DNA from: Limnoperna fortunei
Taxonomy: Eukaryota > Mollusca > Bivalvia > Mytilida > Modiolidae
DNA: 64,000 nucleotides
NCBI GenBank assembly: GCA_944474755.1
Contig: OX104123.1
Location: 17,302,275 to 17,366,274, forward strand
Reading direction: 5' to 3'
Of this stretch, positions 34,201-44,645 are shown piece by piece. Each line of letters begins with the position of its first letter. The stretch's first letter is position 1. The position numbers and the translations under genes were made by a program. The notes under the pieces were generated by a model that was not told the DNA's origin, made no database searches, and was given only the letters and a program-made list of their open reading frames with translations.

Positions 34201-37075
34201 CACAAATGATCAACAAAGCAAGGCCTACAAATGATATCTTAGTCCAAAATTGCAAGATGACGCTTTATAGGAGTTATTGCTCTTCAATTATGAATTTGGT
34301 AAAATGATAAGTTTTTGTATTATAAATTAGTCTATAACACACCTAGAGTAAAACTGTAAAGCCCGGGTTTCGTGGACACAGAATCACAGACTTTTGGATG
34401 TTGGTTGGAAAACTTGCAATCATTGTCAGTTAGGATAGGAGTGTGCACCCTGCCTGCAGTGAGATTTGAACCTGCAAACTAAATGTTGAAAGATCATGTG
34501 ATCAGTAGTAGATGAACTACCTTAACTTTTTGGCCACAGAGAAGATTGTTTAAGATATAGTGCCTGCATTAGTGTTCTATATTCAATCTGTATTTAGGTG
34601 TATATGTGATCTTATAATCCCATTTTCTTTCCATTTCAGAGGGGATTCTGTATTGTTTGAAAGTTCTATGAAAATTGGGGACAAAGAAATCATTTCGAAA
34701 CCTGACATCATTTTTCCTGATTTCAAGGAATTGAATAAGATGAAGGTTTTAGCACTTTGTAAGGTAACCGTTGTATTTATGACTATTTGTAATTTTCTTA
34801 CCAGGCAAACACAAGGGTCATAGTCCCTGGTTAAATTAAGTTAGCATTCAGGACAGAGGTTATATTTGTTCCATTCAGATCCATACTTTACACCGAATAT
34901 TTCCTTTTCTACACAAGACTTAAGCTTCACTTATGGCTCTATTAAGAGTTGCAACTATAAACGTGATAACACATAGAAGAAGGTGTATTTCTGGACACGA
35001 ATCTCAAAGGCAAACAAGTGATTTCTTAGTTACATATTAATATATATGTTGACTTTAAAATTTCCAAAAATGTATGTTAAATGCAACATATTAGTATGCA
35101 TACACATTTCATTTTATTGCTTTCGTTATACCCCCACTTTAAAAGCAAAGCAGTGGGTATATAGTGATAGGGGAGTCTGTCCTTCCATCCCTCTGTCTGT
35201 TACACTTTCTCTAATGTAACTCCTCCTACACTACTGAATGGAATTTTACAAAACTTACTCAGAATCTTTGTCACAAAGTGCCACTGGCACCTGATATTTG
35301 ACATTGTGACCTGAATGATATTTGGGGTTACTCATAGCAAAACGTGGACTTTGTCATTGACATAAGGGGGTGTACATCTCTTATCGGCAACTCAACCTAC
35401 ACCACAGAAAGGTCAGAATCTTTGTCACAAAGTGCCATTGTGTACCGGATATTTTACACTTTGATCGGAAGCCTAATTGATTGTAAGATTGCATCAATTA
35501 AAATATTGTAAGATCATCTCCATTGATTCTTCCTTTTTGTATTGATCTAACTTCTAACAAAACCCCCAACATATTTATTAGTTGTGATAGGCCAAAATAA
35601 TGTAATTGGCAGCTTAATGATCACTAACTTTGTGATAGACTTTTTACTGTGAGTGATTTTTTTTCAGGTAAAAAAGCACTGTGATGATGAAAAGCTGTCC
35701 CCAAGAAAAACAACGACAAACAAGAGGCAAAAATTTAGACAGATTCATCATTTAGATCACAAATTGATTGGGCAACATGGTGGGGAACTTTTAACTCATT
35801 TTCCAGCTTCTCAAAACCAGAACGGTCTTCTTGGACTTATTATTGAAAAGACAAATGTAAGTCAAAAACATTTTACACTAATACATTGATATTAATGATG
35901 ATACATTGATAATCTTTTTCTTCAAAATCTGTTGAGCATATATTCAAAATGGATGTTGATACAGATACTTCTTACATTAAAATGGTGACAACAAACAATA
36001 ATTTAAAGGACTAAAAGGAAAGGTCACTTAGTAGTGCTGGGATAATGTTAAAGAGATGTATTTCATGTTAACAATTTTTAAGTTTGAATAGGACAAAATG
36101 TTGCATAATCATCTACAGGATCGATTTGTTGTGTAACCGTATCTATAAGAAGAATGGCTAATTATAACAGCAGTATATAATAATTTATCTATATATATCT
36201 ATATTTACCATTTTACCATAGTCTGTATTAAATTTTGGAAGCTTTTACGTTCGATATTATTTAACTGCAAACTTATCGTAACTAATGACCTATGTTAATG
36301 TTAACTATCAACTATCTACTAGACATTTAAATGGTTATGCGATGGCTTACTAATGTAGATTATAGATCATTAAATCCTGATCATTTAAGGGCATCATACA
36401 ATTAACAGTAAAATATATAAAATTATGGTATAATGGTTAAAAAGAAAGATCACTGCAAATATTTGAGAAAATTGGTTACAATTACAAAATATTGTAAGGA
36501 AATAGGTTTTTAATTGTTTTTTACCTTGAGCCATTTAGGTTTGTTTTTTGTTTGAATTGTGTTCCAAACCACTTTCAGCAATTTTTCAGCTATATCACGG
36601 TTTTCAGTTTTCATTGGGGAAGGAAGATGAAGTACCAAGAGAAAACCCTGACCTTCGGTAGGAAAACTGGCAATCTTTGTTTATTAAGTTTGGAGTGGAG
36701 TGCACAATGCCCGAAGTGAGACCCAACCCACAGCCTCAGTGTTGACAGAACACATGATCAATAGTAGACTTATTACCACTCGGCTGCTGTTTACCTTTAC
36801 TAGTGTTTGGTTCATTGGCATTTCACGTTATTGTTTGTTATGCAACACTTTAATAAAAAAAATTTTATTTTTTTTTGTAGGTTACTTTTTCACATTTACA
36901 GTGCACACAGGAACAGTATCAGGAAATAAAAACTGGAGAACCTCATTTTGTTACCAATCCAGTGATTAATTTTAGCAGACCTTTCAACTATTTAAAAGCT
37001 AGTGACAGAGAGGAGCTGATTGAGCCATTGCTGAAAATTGGATTAACTCAGTGTCATCCTAACATTTTTTCTTGA
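24602..37075 (+). CDS. Five-exon gene: PD-(D/E)XK-nuclease-like protein, 418 aa
   Basis: Exons 24602-25215, 28184-28318, 34640-34763, 35668-35856 and 36881-37075 join with GT-AG introns and matching phases to give 418 residues. Residues 1-80 are low-complexity, acidic and Ser-rich, with a basic RKRK at 49-52 that could be a nuclear signal. Residues ~85-400 look globular. The pattern LFQEF (E240), then KPDIIF (P271-D272), then LALC-KVKK (K291, K293), then the helix IGQHGGELL (Q327), then NGLLGLIIEKT resembles the E / PD / (E)xK / Q-helix order of PD-(D/E)XK nucleases. The fold call is my inference. The usual acidic residue before V-K is Lys here, so activity is doubtful. The frame is open upstream of ATG 24602 through the C tract to 24491, so the start, and whether a 5' exon exists, is uncertain. 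No family name recognised. Confidence 0.7.
25358..26397. mobile_element. ~1-kb non-autonomous DNA transposon with ~180-bp terminal inverted repeats (MITE 1)
   Basis: The left arm (from about 25374) and right arm (to about 26381) are inverted copies built from repeated GAGTCGCCCC units: four on the left, five on the right. AT-rich arms follow, continuing to about 25550 and 26200. CCTTTAGGGG is present on both sides (25358-25367 and 26388-26397) and is the likely target-site duplication, although about six bases next to it do not match between ends. Long arms with a 9-10-bp duplication would fit a Mutator-like element. There is no coding capacity. It lies in intron 1 of the five-exon gene. Confidence 0.85.
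26394..26635. mobile_element. 242-bp MITE, TTA target duplication (MITE 2)
   Basis: The ends GGGGTCGTCC and GGACGACCCC are perfect inverses, and the match continues through TAATTGTCAACCATTTTCA to about 40 bp. TTA flanks both sides (26391-26393, 26636-26638). A TTA duplication with G-rich tips is typical of PIF/Harbinger-derived MITEs. Its left edge lies inside MITE 1's duplicated target. Confidence 0.88.
26738..26900 (-). mobile_element. SINE-like family B tail and adjoining unassigned repeat
   Basis: 'ttgattgattgattattg-ttta--tgt-tgtccag' is the reverse complement of the family B tail. The following 120 bases are not clearly assignable. Confidence 0.4.
27061..27150 (+). mobile_element. SINE family A, 5' head
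   Basis: GGGGGCCTCGGTAGCCAACT, then 'ggttaaggtagtttgtctac' and 'tattgatcacgtgg'. It breaks off after 'ctgtcaatgctag'. It lies in intron 1 of the five-exon gene. Confidence 0.75.
27625..27705 (+). mobile_element. SINE family A, internal scrap
   Basis: 'attgacaatgccagtttctta', 'gaaggtcgg', 'tactctagcttcctccacc' match the middle of family A in plus orientation. Confidence 0.55.
28184..28318 (+). CDS. Five-exon gene, exon 2
   Basis: Acceptor TTTTTTGTAG|A, donor TT|GTAAGT. Entering after one base it reads KYLCHGEQFAQLLIYMTS and continues to EFAGMHGISC, open throughout. The other two frames contain stops. Confidence 0.75.
28705..28965 (-). mobile_element. SINE family A, nearly complete
   Basis: On the plus strand it starts 'gtttgtttgtttgaatgttg' (CAAA tail, reverse complement), then 'ccactttcagcaatttttcagc', and ends near 'cagacaacatgatcagcagaag'. 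The tRNA head is mostly lost. It lies in intron 2 of the five-exon gene. Confidence 0.8.
29040..29740. repeat. Short duplication either side of the family B insertion
   Basis: 'acctggcc', 'caa-ttcat-ggtccagtgact' occurs at about 29089-29125 and again at about 29659-29690, followed in both by 'gtaacca' or similar. The SINE-like element lies between them. Confidence 0.5.
29147..29581 (+). mobile_element. SINE-like family B, full length with 12-bp target duplication
   Basis: The element 29159-29569 (411 bp) runs from TGGGACCATACTGG to the tail CCAATCAATCAA. TCTTCTGTAACC flanks it exactly on both sides (29147-29158, 29570-29581), the signature of LINE-mediated retrotransposition. Other copies begin at the same TGGGACC, so this is a defined 5' end and not a truncated LINE. 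The 3' tail (tatagctgaaatactgct) resembles family A's. I see no clear tRNA, 7SL or 5S head. The 87-residue frame here is repeat-derived. Confidence 0.85.
30443..30957. mobile_element. 515-bp element with 16-bp perfect terminal inverted repeats
   Basis: CTGTAGTGTCCGCAAC at 30443-30458 and its exact inverse at 30942-30957. Two further direct copies of the terminus lie inside (30600-30635, back to back) and two outside (32062-32077 and 32405-32420). The core is AT-rich and non-coding. It lies in intron 2 of the five-exon gene. Confidence 0.75.
30958..32430. repeat. Direct duplication of ~350 bp next to the 515-bp element
   Basis: 31030-31330 and 32110-32410 are collinear: 'aataggttttt', 'ta-cttagccaa', 'cgacatcagtctt', 'gtttcaatatttat', 'aaacattct-tta-a-attagaaaa-agaaaaata'. 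The second arm ends in another TGTAGTGTCCGCAACAC terminus. Spacing is about 1.08 kb. A GC-richer patch at 31497-31600 (ACGAGAGCGACCGGGAAAAA) lies between the arms and is unassigned. Confidence 0.75.
32560..33060 (+). mobile_element. Helitron-like element, 3' end
   Basis: It contains 'gatgactccttataggagtt' and 'attgcccttt'. It ends in a perfect hairpin AGGCTCCTGGGAGCCT (33041-33056), then CTAG (33057-33060) followed by T. A terminal hairpin plus CTAG|T resembles Helitron 3' ends, though Helitrons usually have a few bases between hairpin and CTRR. No Rep/helicase is present. Confidence 0.5.
33070..34370 (+). mobile_element. Helitron-like/pearl-like element with ~160-bp internal repeats
   Basis: It opens with a hairpin AGCTCACCTGGACC-GAA-GGTCCATGTGAGCT (33070-33100). 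Repeats follow, marked by 'gatgactccttataggagtt-attgccctt' near 33405, 33565, 33675, 33935, 34100 and 34260, mostly about 160 bp apart, one about 262. Each carries 'aaaactata-cagctagagt-aaactgtaaa' and 'aatgatcagcaatacaagccctacaattcac'. Non-autonomous Helitron-like elements in bivalves are known to have such cores; class assignment is inference. It lies in intron 2 of the five-exon gene. Confidence 0.65.
34395..34545 (-). mobile_element. SINE family A, 5' half
   Basis: Minus orientation: 'ttggaaaacttgcaatcattg', 'gtgagatttgaacctgca' (degraded B box), 'gatcatgtgatcagtagtag', 'ttggccacagag'. It lies about 95 bp before exon 3 of the five-exon gene. Confidence 0.75.
34640..34763 (+). CDS. Five-exon gene, exon 3
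   Basis: Acceptor CCATTTCAG|A and donor AAG|GTAACC. It encodes GDSVLFESSMKIGDK, then the PD-type motif SKPDIIF and the strand KVLALCK. The exon ends exactly between K291 and V292, inside the putative (D/E)-V-K motif. Confidence 0.75.
35125..35470 (+). repeat. Interspersed element beginning with a TATACCCCCACT hairpin
   Basis: 'TATACCCCCACT' at 35129 pairs with 'AGTGGGTATA' 23 bases later. The body has 'tctgtctgttacactttct' and two copies of 'agaatctttgtcacaaagtgcca' (about 35261 and 35408). What looks like the opposite end of the same family lies at 51920-51998. Confidence 0.55.
35668..35856 (+). CDS. Five-exon gene, exon 4
   Basis: Acceptor TTTTTTTTCAG|G, donor AAT|GTAAGT, 63 codons in phase 0. 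It starts VKKHCDDEKL and carries the helix LIGQHGGELL and the strand NGLLGLIIEKT. Confidence 0.78.
36540..36785 (-). mobile_element. SINE family A, nearly complete
   Basis: Minus orientation, 'ccactttcagcaatttttcagctatatcac' through 'ccttcggtaggaaaactggc' to 'cacatgatcaatagtagac'. It ends about 95 bp before exon 5 of the five-exon gene. The 89-residue frame is its antisense read-through. Confidence 0.85.
36881..37075 (+). CDS. Five-exon gene, exon 5 and stop
   Basis: Acceptor TTTTTTTTGTAG|G. 64 codons then TGA at 37073-37075: VTFSHLQCTQEQYQEIKT, then NYLKASDREELIEPLL. The nearest AATAAA in the 3' direction is at 37249-37254. Confidence 0.75.
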   Translation, partial: VTFSHLQCTQEQYQEIKTGEPHFVTNPVINFSRPFNYLKASDREELIEPLLKIGLTQCHPNIFS

Positions 37076-37248
37076 AATGTCATAAAATTATGGCTCAAAT
37101 TCTGGTGAACTTGTGTACTTTAAGTTCGAATGTCTAATGCAACATTTATGTACTGTTAATATATGATTGGATAAGGCTAAACATAGTTTTTTTAATATTA
37201 CTTGATCTAAGGGAAATCAAAATATGTCTTCATGCAGTTAGAAGTTGT

Positions 37249-37254
37249 AATAAA
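37249..37254 (+). terminator. Candidate polyadenylation signal AATAAA
   Basis: First AATAAA downstream of the five-exon gene's stop, 174 bp away. This is position-based inference only. Confidence 0.4.
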
Positions 37255-37529
37255 ACCAGTGAGTGATATCGTTAACCTGAATTCAGCACAGATTCATTAT
37301 CTTCTAATATGGAAACCAAACAGATACAAAAGTCACACTCTATTTAGAGTCAAAATGAAGTTTGTTATTTGCATTTTTATTATTTTCCTGTCTGTGAAAT
37401 CATATTGTCTAAAGCATCGACAGACTCTTTTTGTTTCTATTTTTATTTAATCATAAAATGGATAGGAAACTTTGAGACAGTCCGATTTTTGTTTTATCTC
37501 AATAATAAGCTGCATTTCTGGTTATAGCA

Positions 37530-37800
37530 AAACTTGAGGACATCGGAGCAAAAAAATCATTGATGTCTATATCGAGCAGTATTTCAGCTTTATTCATAAC
37601 CAGAACAATTATTGCATCAACTAGGAAAATGGGAGAGACCAATGCACAGGACATTTGGTATTGAAAAGTATGAAGGTTAGGTAGGACAGTAAATTTAGCC
37701 TTTTGTATCTTCTAGTATGAGCCCACTCATTTTTGAAATCCACACGTGCGTGGCACTGTTCAAAATACGTAATTTACTAAGGTCCGAAGTCAGGATTTCC
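37530..37800 (-). mobile_element. SINE-like family B, degraded
   Basis: 'gagcagtatttcagctttattcat', then 'tatgagcccactcatttttgaaatc', 'cgtgcgtggcactgttca', 'gtccg--gtcaggatttccgtattat' in reverse orientation. Confidence 0.6.
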
Positions 37801-40800
37801 GTATTATAACATGAAAACGAGAGAGCTTTACCTGTCAACCATGTAGGAACGTGCTGCACAGCTATGTGGATCAAATCTTAATAACCTACGCCCAGGACAG
37901 CAAGAACAACAATATCCGTCTATTTGAGAATAGTAATACGACTGTTACAGGGATGAACAGGAAATTTTGGGGATTGTAGTTTTCTATCTATTCTAAATTT
38001 GATAGGTTGACTTTCGATTGATCTAGTGATATTTACATGACGCTACAGTATCATTTTGGCAGACGACTATTAATTCATCTTAGTCTATTGATGCTCCACT
38101 AAGAAAACGCTTGAAGTCTTTAATGTTTGTCTATTAAGACAATCGGACTCAACCTGAAGCCACGTAGATAAAGTAATAAAGGGTAAACAAATGTCGTTCT
38201 CCAATACCAATTGATTGCTGACGAACCTGCATGACGAACGACTCTATGGTATAAGAAAAAAACTTAGTTTATCCAAGGAAGGAGACGAATTTCTATTTGT
38301 AAAATTGGCAGTAATATTAAGTACTTGCAAATAATTAACATTTAATTGCTACCTGCTCACGACGGAAAGGAAGGTTTTAACACGCGGACTCGCAGAGATA
38401 GCATAGTTTACTATCTGTGCGAACGATTTCTATTAAATTTGATTAATAAAAGGACTGGAGTGTTTCACGCTGGCGGCAATTGATAGTGATTCGATTTCAT
38501 ATGTTAGCCATATAAGTTAATGTTTTTCAAAGTTAAGCAAAGAAGAACCATGTTGTGTCGGTTGACTTGCAATGCAACTTTTGTAACCGAGCCGTCTGTA
38601 ACAAGCTAAAATTGATCAGAACCCCGATGTTACCTGACTGACTTCCTTTCAGACAGAGAGTTTTGCCCATGATGAAAATGTTCCCGGTGCGTATCTGACA
38701 ACATAATTTTATTGGCCGATTTCAAGCCACTGATACTTTCCTCTAACCGAGCCAGGTGTTGTGAGCAATGCGGTAACTGGCGTTTAAGACGTTTGTCACA
38801 TAAATGAATGGCCTAAGGTAACTTACAGTTTTCGGGGGTTGTCACGCTAACGTTGCTATTTGGCAATAATGTTCTGTGACCATACCCAACTAAGAATGCT
38901 AATAAATGTACGATGAATAACAGTTTTGGCTGGCAATAGGTTAATATTAGACTTATTGCTTCTAAAATGAGTCGACAGTTTAGAAGATCTACAGAGATCG
39001 CCCAGCAAAACAAAAATCGTCGGCTAAATTGACATAAGAACCAACAAACACTCTACACATAATTACACATAATCCAGTGCTGTTTCAGATCATGGCATCT
39101 CAATTTATCAACGAGTGTACACGCGTACGCCACAAGATGATTTAGCGACTCTAATGCAGTATTTCATGGACACTTTAGCTAAAGCGTCTTGGTAAACAAC
39201 ACTAGTGTGATTGGTCCTTATCATAAACTTCCAATAGGCAACAATCCGGTTTAAAAATTCTCCACTTTCTTCTGGCTGACGAAAAACCCTATTAGACTAT
39301 AATTATCGAAAATGTTTTGTAGCTCTACAAGTTTTTCCGACCTGGAGGACCTAAAACTAGGAAAGCCTGCGTTCTTCGAACAGGCGATTAACTATACTAT
39401 GTAGATTCAATAGTGTATACTAACCTAATGCGACCGCGAATGCTGATTTTGTGTTTACTAGAGTATAGGGCGATGTCGTTTAATGACAAAAATCGAGTGC
39501 CTGCCACAATGTCTACGTCTAAATCGTTTACAGCCAGTTCCTAAATTCAAATCAATCCTGTCTCAAGAATGTTTGAAATAGCACCCGCATCGATGTGTAC
39601 TAGGGTATCTCCATTGGCTTTGAGTGTAGTATGGTTGTCTTTCTTTACTGACACTCCTATTGAATGAGCGGTGGCATTGTTCTTCTTCTACCAAGTAAAG
39701 CCGAAAACTTAAAAGACGGCAAAGATTAGGTCAAGCAAAAAATTATCTTCAAGGTTTAAAGTTGTGATGTGTTTCTGTTTGTAATTTACGCTGTTTTAGG
39801 TAACGTGTTCAGTCTATTGTTAAAGAACTGCGTCTTAATTCTTTAATGTTGTGAAGCATCTGTTCACTACCTCGATTTTATTTTTGATTAAACAAAGTTC
39901 GTGCAACCAATAAATGTCATAGCGTTCCAGTTTGAGGAAAAACCAAAACACGACAGAATAATATAGTTGCTACACTTCTTGCAATAATCACCCCTTCTAA
40001 AAATAAGTATTCACTAGAAAAGGTGAAATAGTCCATCTGTACCCAACAATGAATACATTTCTTCTTGGAGTTAAATTTTCAGTTTATTAGTTTCAAATTT
40101 TTTACGTTTTTAAATAGAGAGTTTTAGAGATTGCAAACAACTGTTTGAAAATTTTTTGTTATTTTTTTTTAAATATAGTTACAACTATTTTTTTTATCGA
40201 TATGTAATTTGTTTTTACGTCTACCTTTAAAATTAATTGAAGTGCTCTTCTTAATTTACTTTGTGACACTTTTTTGACGGTATCAACTTATAGACAAAAG
40301 AAATCATTATCAGCATTCAGCAGATTTTGATCTCATGATTTTGATTTTGATCACGCGACCATAATTGCTGAAAAGCTCGCCGTTCTTCGCATCCCGCTGC
40401 GAGCTGTGTTCGCTATAAAATATACATAGTGTCATAATTACTTATAAAAAGAATTAGTTTTACCATATACAATGTCCTTTAAAACTGTAAAATTGTAGGC
40501 AGCGACATTTGTATATAGAATTGTGTATTATTGAAGAAAAAACCCTAGAGTAGGTGACATCAAATTATTCCAAAATGATTGAGCAGAAAATGAGTTAAGT
40601 TCCCTTCTCAATTGGCGCCTTTTTGTGCTCCTTGTAACTTGGATTTATTTGTCGTTCTGGAAGATATTTAAGTGACAAATTTATCTGTTAGGTGAGCTAC
40701 TATTTTACAAAACATTTTATTTATTATTTAACACTGAAACCGTAAAGAGACATAACACAACAGACAAGAAGCGAGACACTGGCCCAGAATTTAATATCAC

Positions 40801-41194
40801 ATTTCGCGATGATGTCGGCGCATGGTGTTAAAGTTTCACAAGTTATAAGTTATGCTAGATCTGATTGTTTAGACCGGTCACTGATGTTAACTAATACGTT
40901 AATCAAACAAGGGATCTCATACTGTTATTGACATGGATCGTAGCACACGGCACTTGTTGCCTCTAATAGTAGCCTCCTACTACTAGCTGACAAAGCGGTG
41001 GGCGTATTCGTCAGTTTTCAAAGTGAGTCAGAGTTAAAGATTTAATGATTTTCGGGTGGATAGTTGACACTCCTTTTAAGCTAAAATTGGAGTCGAGCAC
41101 ATATCGTTGGTATTGAAACATTTTGTAGGAAATTATGGACACTTTGATTGCTTTTATGCACCTTCAACGCCGTTCAACTATATCCTTGCAAAAA
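37801..41194. other. No gene seen; unassigned sequence
   Basis: This is somewhat less AT-rich than its surroundings, but no frame over 70 codons has splice support. A small hairpin with arms CGCAGAGATAG/CTATCTGTGCG lies at about 38390-38421. A SINE family A scrap ('aaattggagtcgagcac') lies near 41083-41100. Confidence 0.4.
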
Positions 41195-41700
41195 TGGAAT
41201 GTTTGCTTAACATTCAGCGAGCATATTTCAGCCATAACCAGGACTAAATAATCGTGGCAAACAACACAATTTTTACTGCTACTAGAAGTGAATATGGCAT
41301 TGGGTAAGGCCGAAATATTTAGATTTTGTAGCGCCTTCAATAAGCATACTTTTGTTCTAATCTTCAAGGGTTCTTTATCGTGCACGGAGCGTTGCAATCT
41401 CCAAAAATGTTACCCACTGCTGTCCGAGTTTATGCTATCCGTATTTTAACCTGGCAACCCTTATTGAGGACCTCCCATATCAACCACATGGGGACATTCT
41501 GGGCAGCTCTTTGAGAAGAGCACTGTGAGCCTTCCCTGTATGGTCTTAGTTCTATTAGTATATTTTAGACGGGATGCTTAAGATTTAGAATCCTGTTAGC
41601 ACCGTCACACATTTTGGTTGATTTAATGGTTGCCAAACGCCCAGCAAACGTTATTTCAGTTATATTTTAGACAAAACGGATATACAAAAATGTATTGCAT
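41195..41700 (-). mobile_element. SINE-like family B, two fragments
   Basis: 41195-41560 carries the reverse complement of most of the element: 'cagcgagcatatttcagcc', 'ttctttatcgtgcacggagcgttgca', 'tgttacccactg', 'accacatgggga', and ends 'ccctgtatggtctta'. A second tail starts at 41620 ('ttgatttaatggttgcc', 'cgttatttcagtta'). The frames here are repeat-derived. Confidence 0.65.
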
Positions 41701-44525
41701 TGCACCATCTCCAAACACGCCAATCACAGTACCTGGCTTTGTTTTACTAGTTAAAACTAGACTACCCCACACTCAAAGGCATCTCTATTGACCATCGTTT
41801 GGACAGAACTATGGATTTAGTCATGAGAACCATGTAAGAACATAGAATCATGGCAGAAACAGTATTGCCAATTAATATTTTTGGAATGTAGCAGTGTTTC
41901 AAATGTCGACGGCTGACACTGGATACCAAGCATCTGAATGGACTTGGCAAAGTTTACTTTGCTGCTATTCTTTACAATGACAACATGTATTTTTAATTTT
42001 TTTTTAAATTAAACTCAAAGTTATTAGTACATTTTATTTCTTTTATAAATATTTCAAAGTATAAATATTTACAAATAAATATAATAAATAAAAACATAAA
42101 AATATATTTGATTTGAAAACAAAACAAAAATAAGTAAAAGTAATATACACATCTGAAGGCAGAAATGCATACAAATGAAACAAATTTCATGCATTTTTTA
42201 TACGTTTTTTTCAATTAAGATAAAACACAATATTACATCTTCTGTTCGGTAAAATTAGTTAGGTTCAGAAATGCAATTACAAAACTATATTCAATCAATT
42301 AAATGCAATTTTCTGTTTCATACTGATTTATATAGTTTCTTTACTTTATGACCAAACAAATTGACAGTATCATAATTGTGAAAAAAATGAAAAAAAAACA
42401 GACTCAATTCAGTTGAACATTATGATTCACGAAACGAAATTGACAGCAAAGTCACAATAATCTCTAACCTAACTATCTAGTTGTAAAGTCATGATAATGT
42501 GTGTAATTGTCTACTTGATGAAATATTTTCTCATTTGTGGGTTATTTAAAGTAAAGAAAAAGTTACTTTCCTTGTATCATCTGAAAAATAATTTCTAATA
42601 CTTTAAAATCACTAGTTTTCATATTACATTATTTGTTAAATTGAACAAATTCTAAACATCTTATGAGGAAGAAAAATCTGCCTTAGAAGAAATAATAGGG
42701 CCACACCCCTGGATAGAAAAATGGTTGGTACCTTACTAGTGAAATCACAGAATGTACAGACTGTCTTGTATCTTCTGTACAGGTGTCAGTATTATTGTTT
42801 TTAAAATTTCATATAAATCTGAGGAAAAACAAATCAAAATTTTTACCATAAAAGTATAAACCTTAATTTTAATAGTTATTACATCAGAATCCAAGATTTC
42901 TAAGAATTAGCTAGTAAAAGGTGCAAAATTATAGGATAATCAACTGGACAAAGTGAAAATACAATCAAAGTGTCGCAGAATGCATCTGATCAAACTAGTG
43001 AGCATTTCTTTCACTGGGAAATCTTGGTATTTCATTGCAGTCAATTTAACAAAAAAACCTTGGATTCACATAAGGTTTGGATTTAATTGAAATTTCCTTG
43101 TTAATATTATGGCCAAAAACCCACAGATAACCTGTGATTAGTGAAAACCAAGTCCCCTTATTCATGTTATTAGCCCACACCCTAGGTTTGAGTATGAAAT
43201 GATACACAGAGATATACATTGGACTTTGGTGAAAATCAAAATGTTTGAATGAGAACAAATATGATAAAATGTTTCTGTAATATTGTTTAATGTGAAAATA
43301 AATTGTTTACATTTTATGAAATTAACATTTAAATTTAAACTTAGTTTCATTAATAGACATTACTGGATTTCATGAAGCCAACACCAAAGTCAGATTTCAT
43401 GAAATAAAGATTAAAGTTATATTAATGAAACTTATACAAAAATAAACAGATCTTTGAAACAGATCAATCATCTGTTTAAATTGTGCAGACAAAAGAATTT
43501 GAGAACATAACAAGTGCGACACAAAATTTAAAAGTTTGTTTTTGGCACATATGAGTCATGTGCAACTTAATGAACAACAAGTGGAAACTGAATATCACTT
43601 TTATACGAAGGGTTAACAACCAAGACAAAGCTCTGAAAATAACCACAATAAAATAACACTACATATGGACGGAAAATAAATAAGCTTTACTTCATTAAAT
43701 ACAATAAAATGCATAAATGTGTATGGACTGGAATAATAGTCAAATATAGATTTGCTTCTTTAGTGCAGTCCTCTGACTTAAAAAAAGGACCAAGAGCATC
43801 ACGAAGTTGAAGATATGTGTACAATTGGAAGAAGAGGCAGTGAACAGACAAAAACATGAAATTTCTAACTTCTATAACAATAAAACATGAAATGTGTGAA
43901 GACAAGTTAATAGTTACAAGGAAGAACTATAAGGTAGAAACTATACTTTAGATTCATCGGGCATTAATACAAGAAATGGTTACTCAAATAAATACTTTTA
44001 CAGAGTTAAAAGAAGCTAGCGATAAGTACCTTATAAAAATTTGATCTTAATTCCAATTATTAAGATAATACACATTGACATAAAGGTTTTTACTGGCATA
44101 GCGTCATCACATGAACCAATTTTAAAACGCCATTTTACACACATAATATACTGAGTAAAAATGCATGACTATTTCTCAGCAGCTACATGGAAGAACTTGT
44201 CACTTGCAAATACCTTCACAGCTAATTTCTGTTATATTTTCGACATTCTCAAATAAGTGGGAGCTATATTGTCTATCTGCAATAATGTGTTATCCAATAT
44301 GCAACTATAAATTTTAAAAGATCCTATATAGTAAAAGTTTGGTTTGGTGTAATTTTCAATAATTTAAAGCAATAGACTGCAAAAATTCATATCATTCAGT
44401 TAAGGACCAAAATTGTTATCTGGCAATCAGAATATATTGTTTACTGATAAATAAAATATATATTTTTGTAATTTTTGTCAAATTCACAGCCCATTTTATA
44501 ATGACTTCACATTCTGCAATTATTA
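41701..44525. other. No gene; may include distal 3' UTR of CEP152
   Basis: AT-rich, no supported exon. Short inverted repeats AGTTTCATTAAT (43343-43354) and ATTAATGAAACT (43421-43432) enclose a 90-bp stretch. Part of this region could be a long 3' UTR of the minus-strand gene; sequence alone cannot say. Confidence 0.35.
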
Positions 44526-44531
44526 TTTATT
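44526..44531 (-). terminator. Candidate polyadenylation signal (AATAAA, minus strand)
   Basis: TTTATT on the plus strand gives AATAAA about 115 bp downstream of the CEP152 stop. This is the first such signal after the coding end. Confidence 0.45.
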
Positions 44532-44645
44532 GGGTTTTTTCAACAGAAATCAACAAGATCTTTTATCTAAACTAATCTGCAAACAACAAAATACATTTCT
44601 ATCAACTAATCTGCATATAATGTATCACTTAACCTTTGTCCTCTA

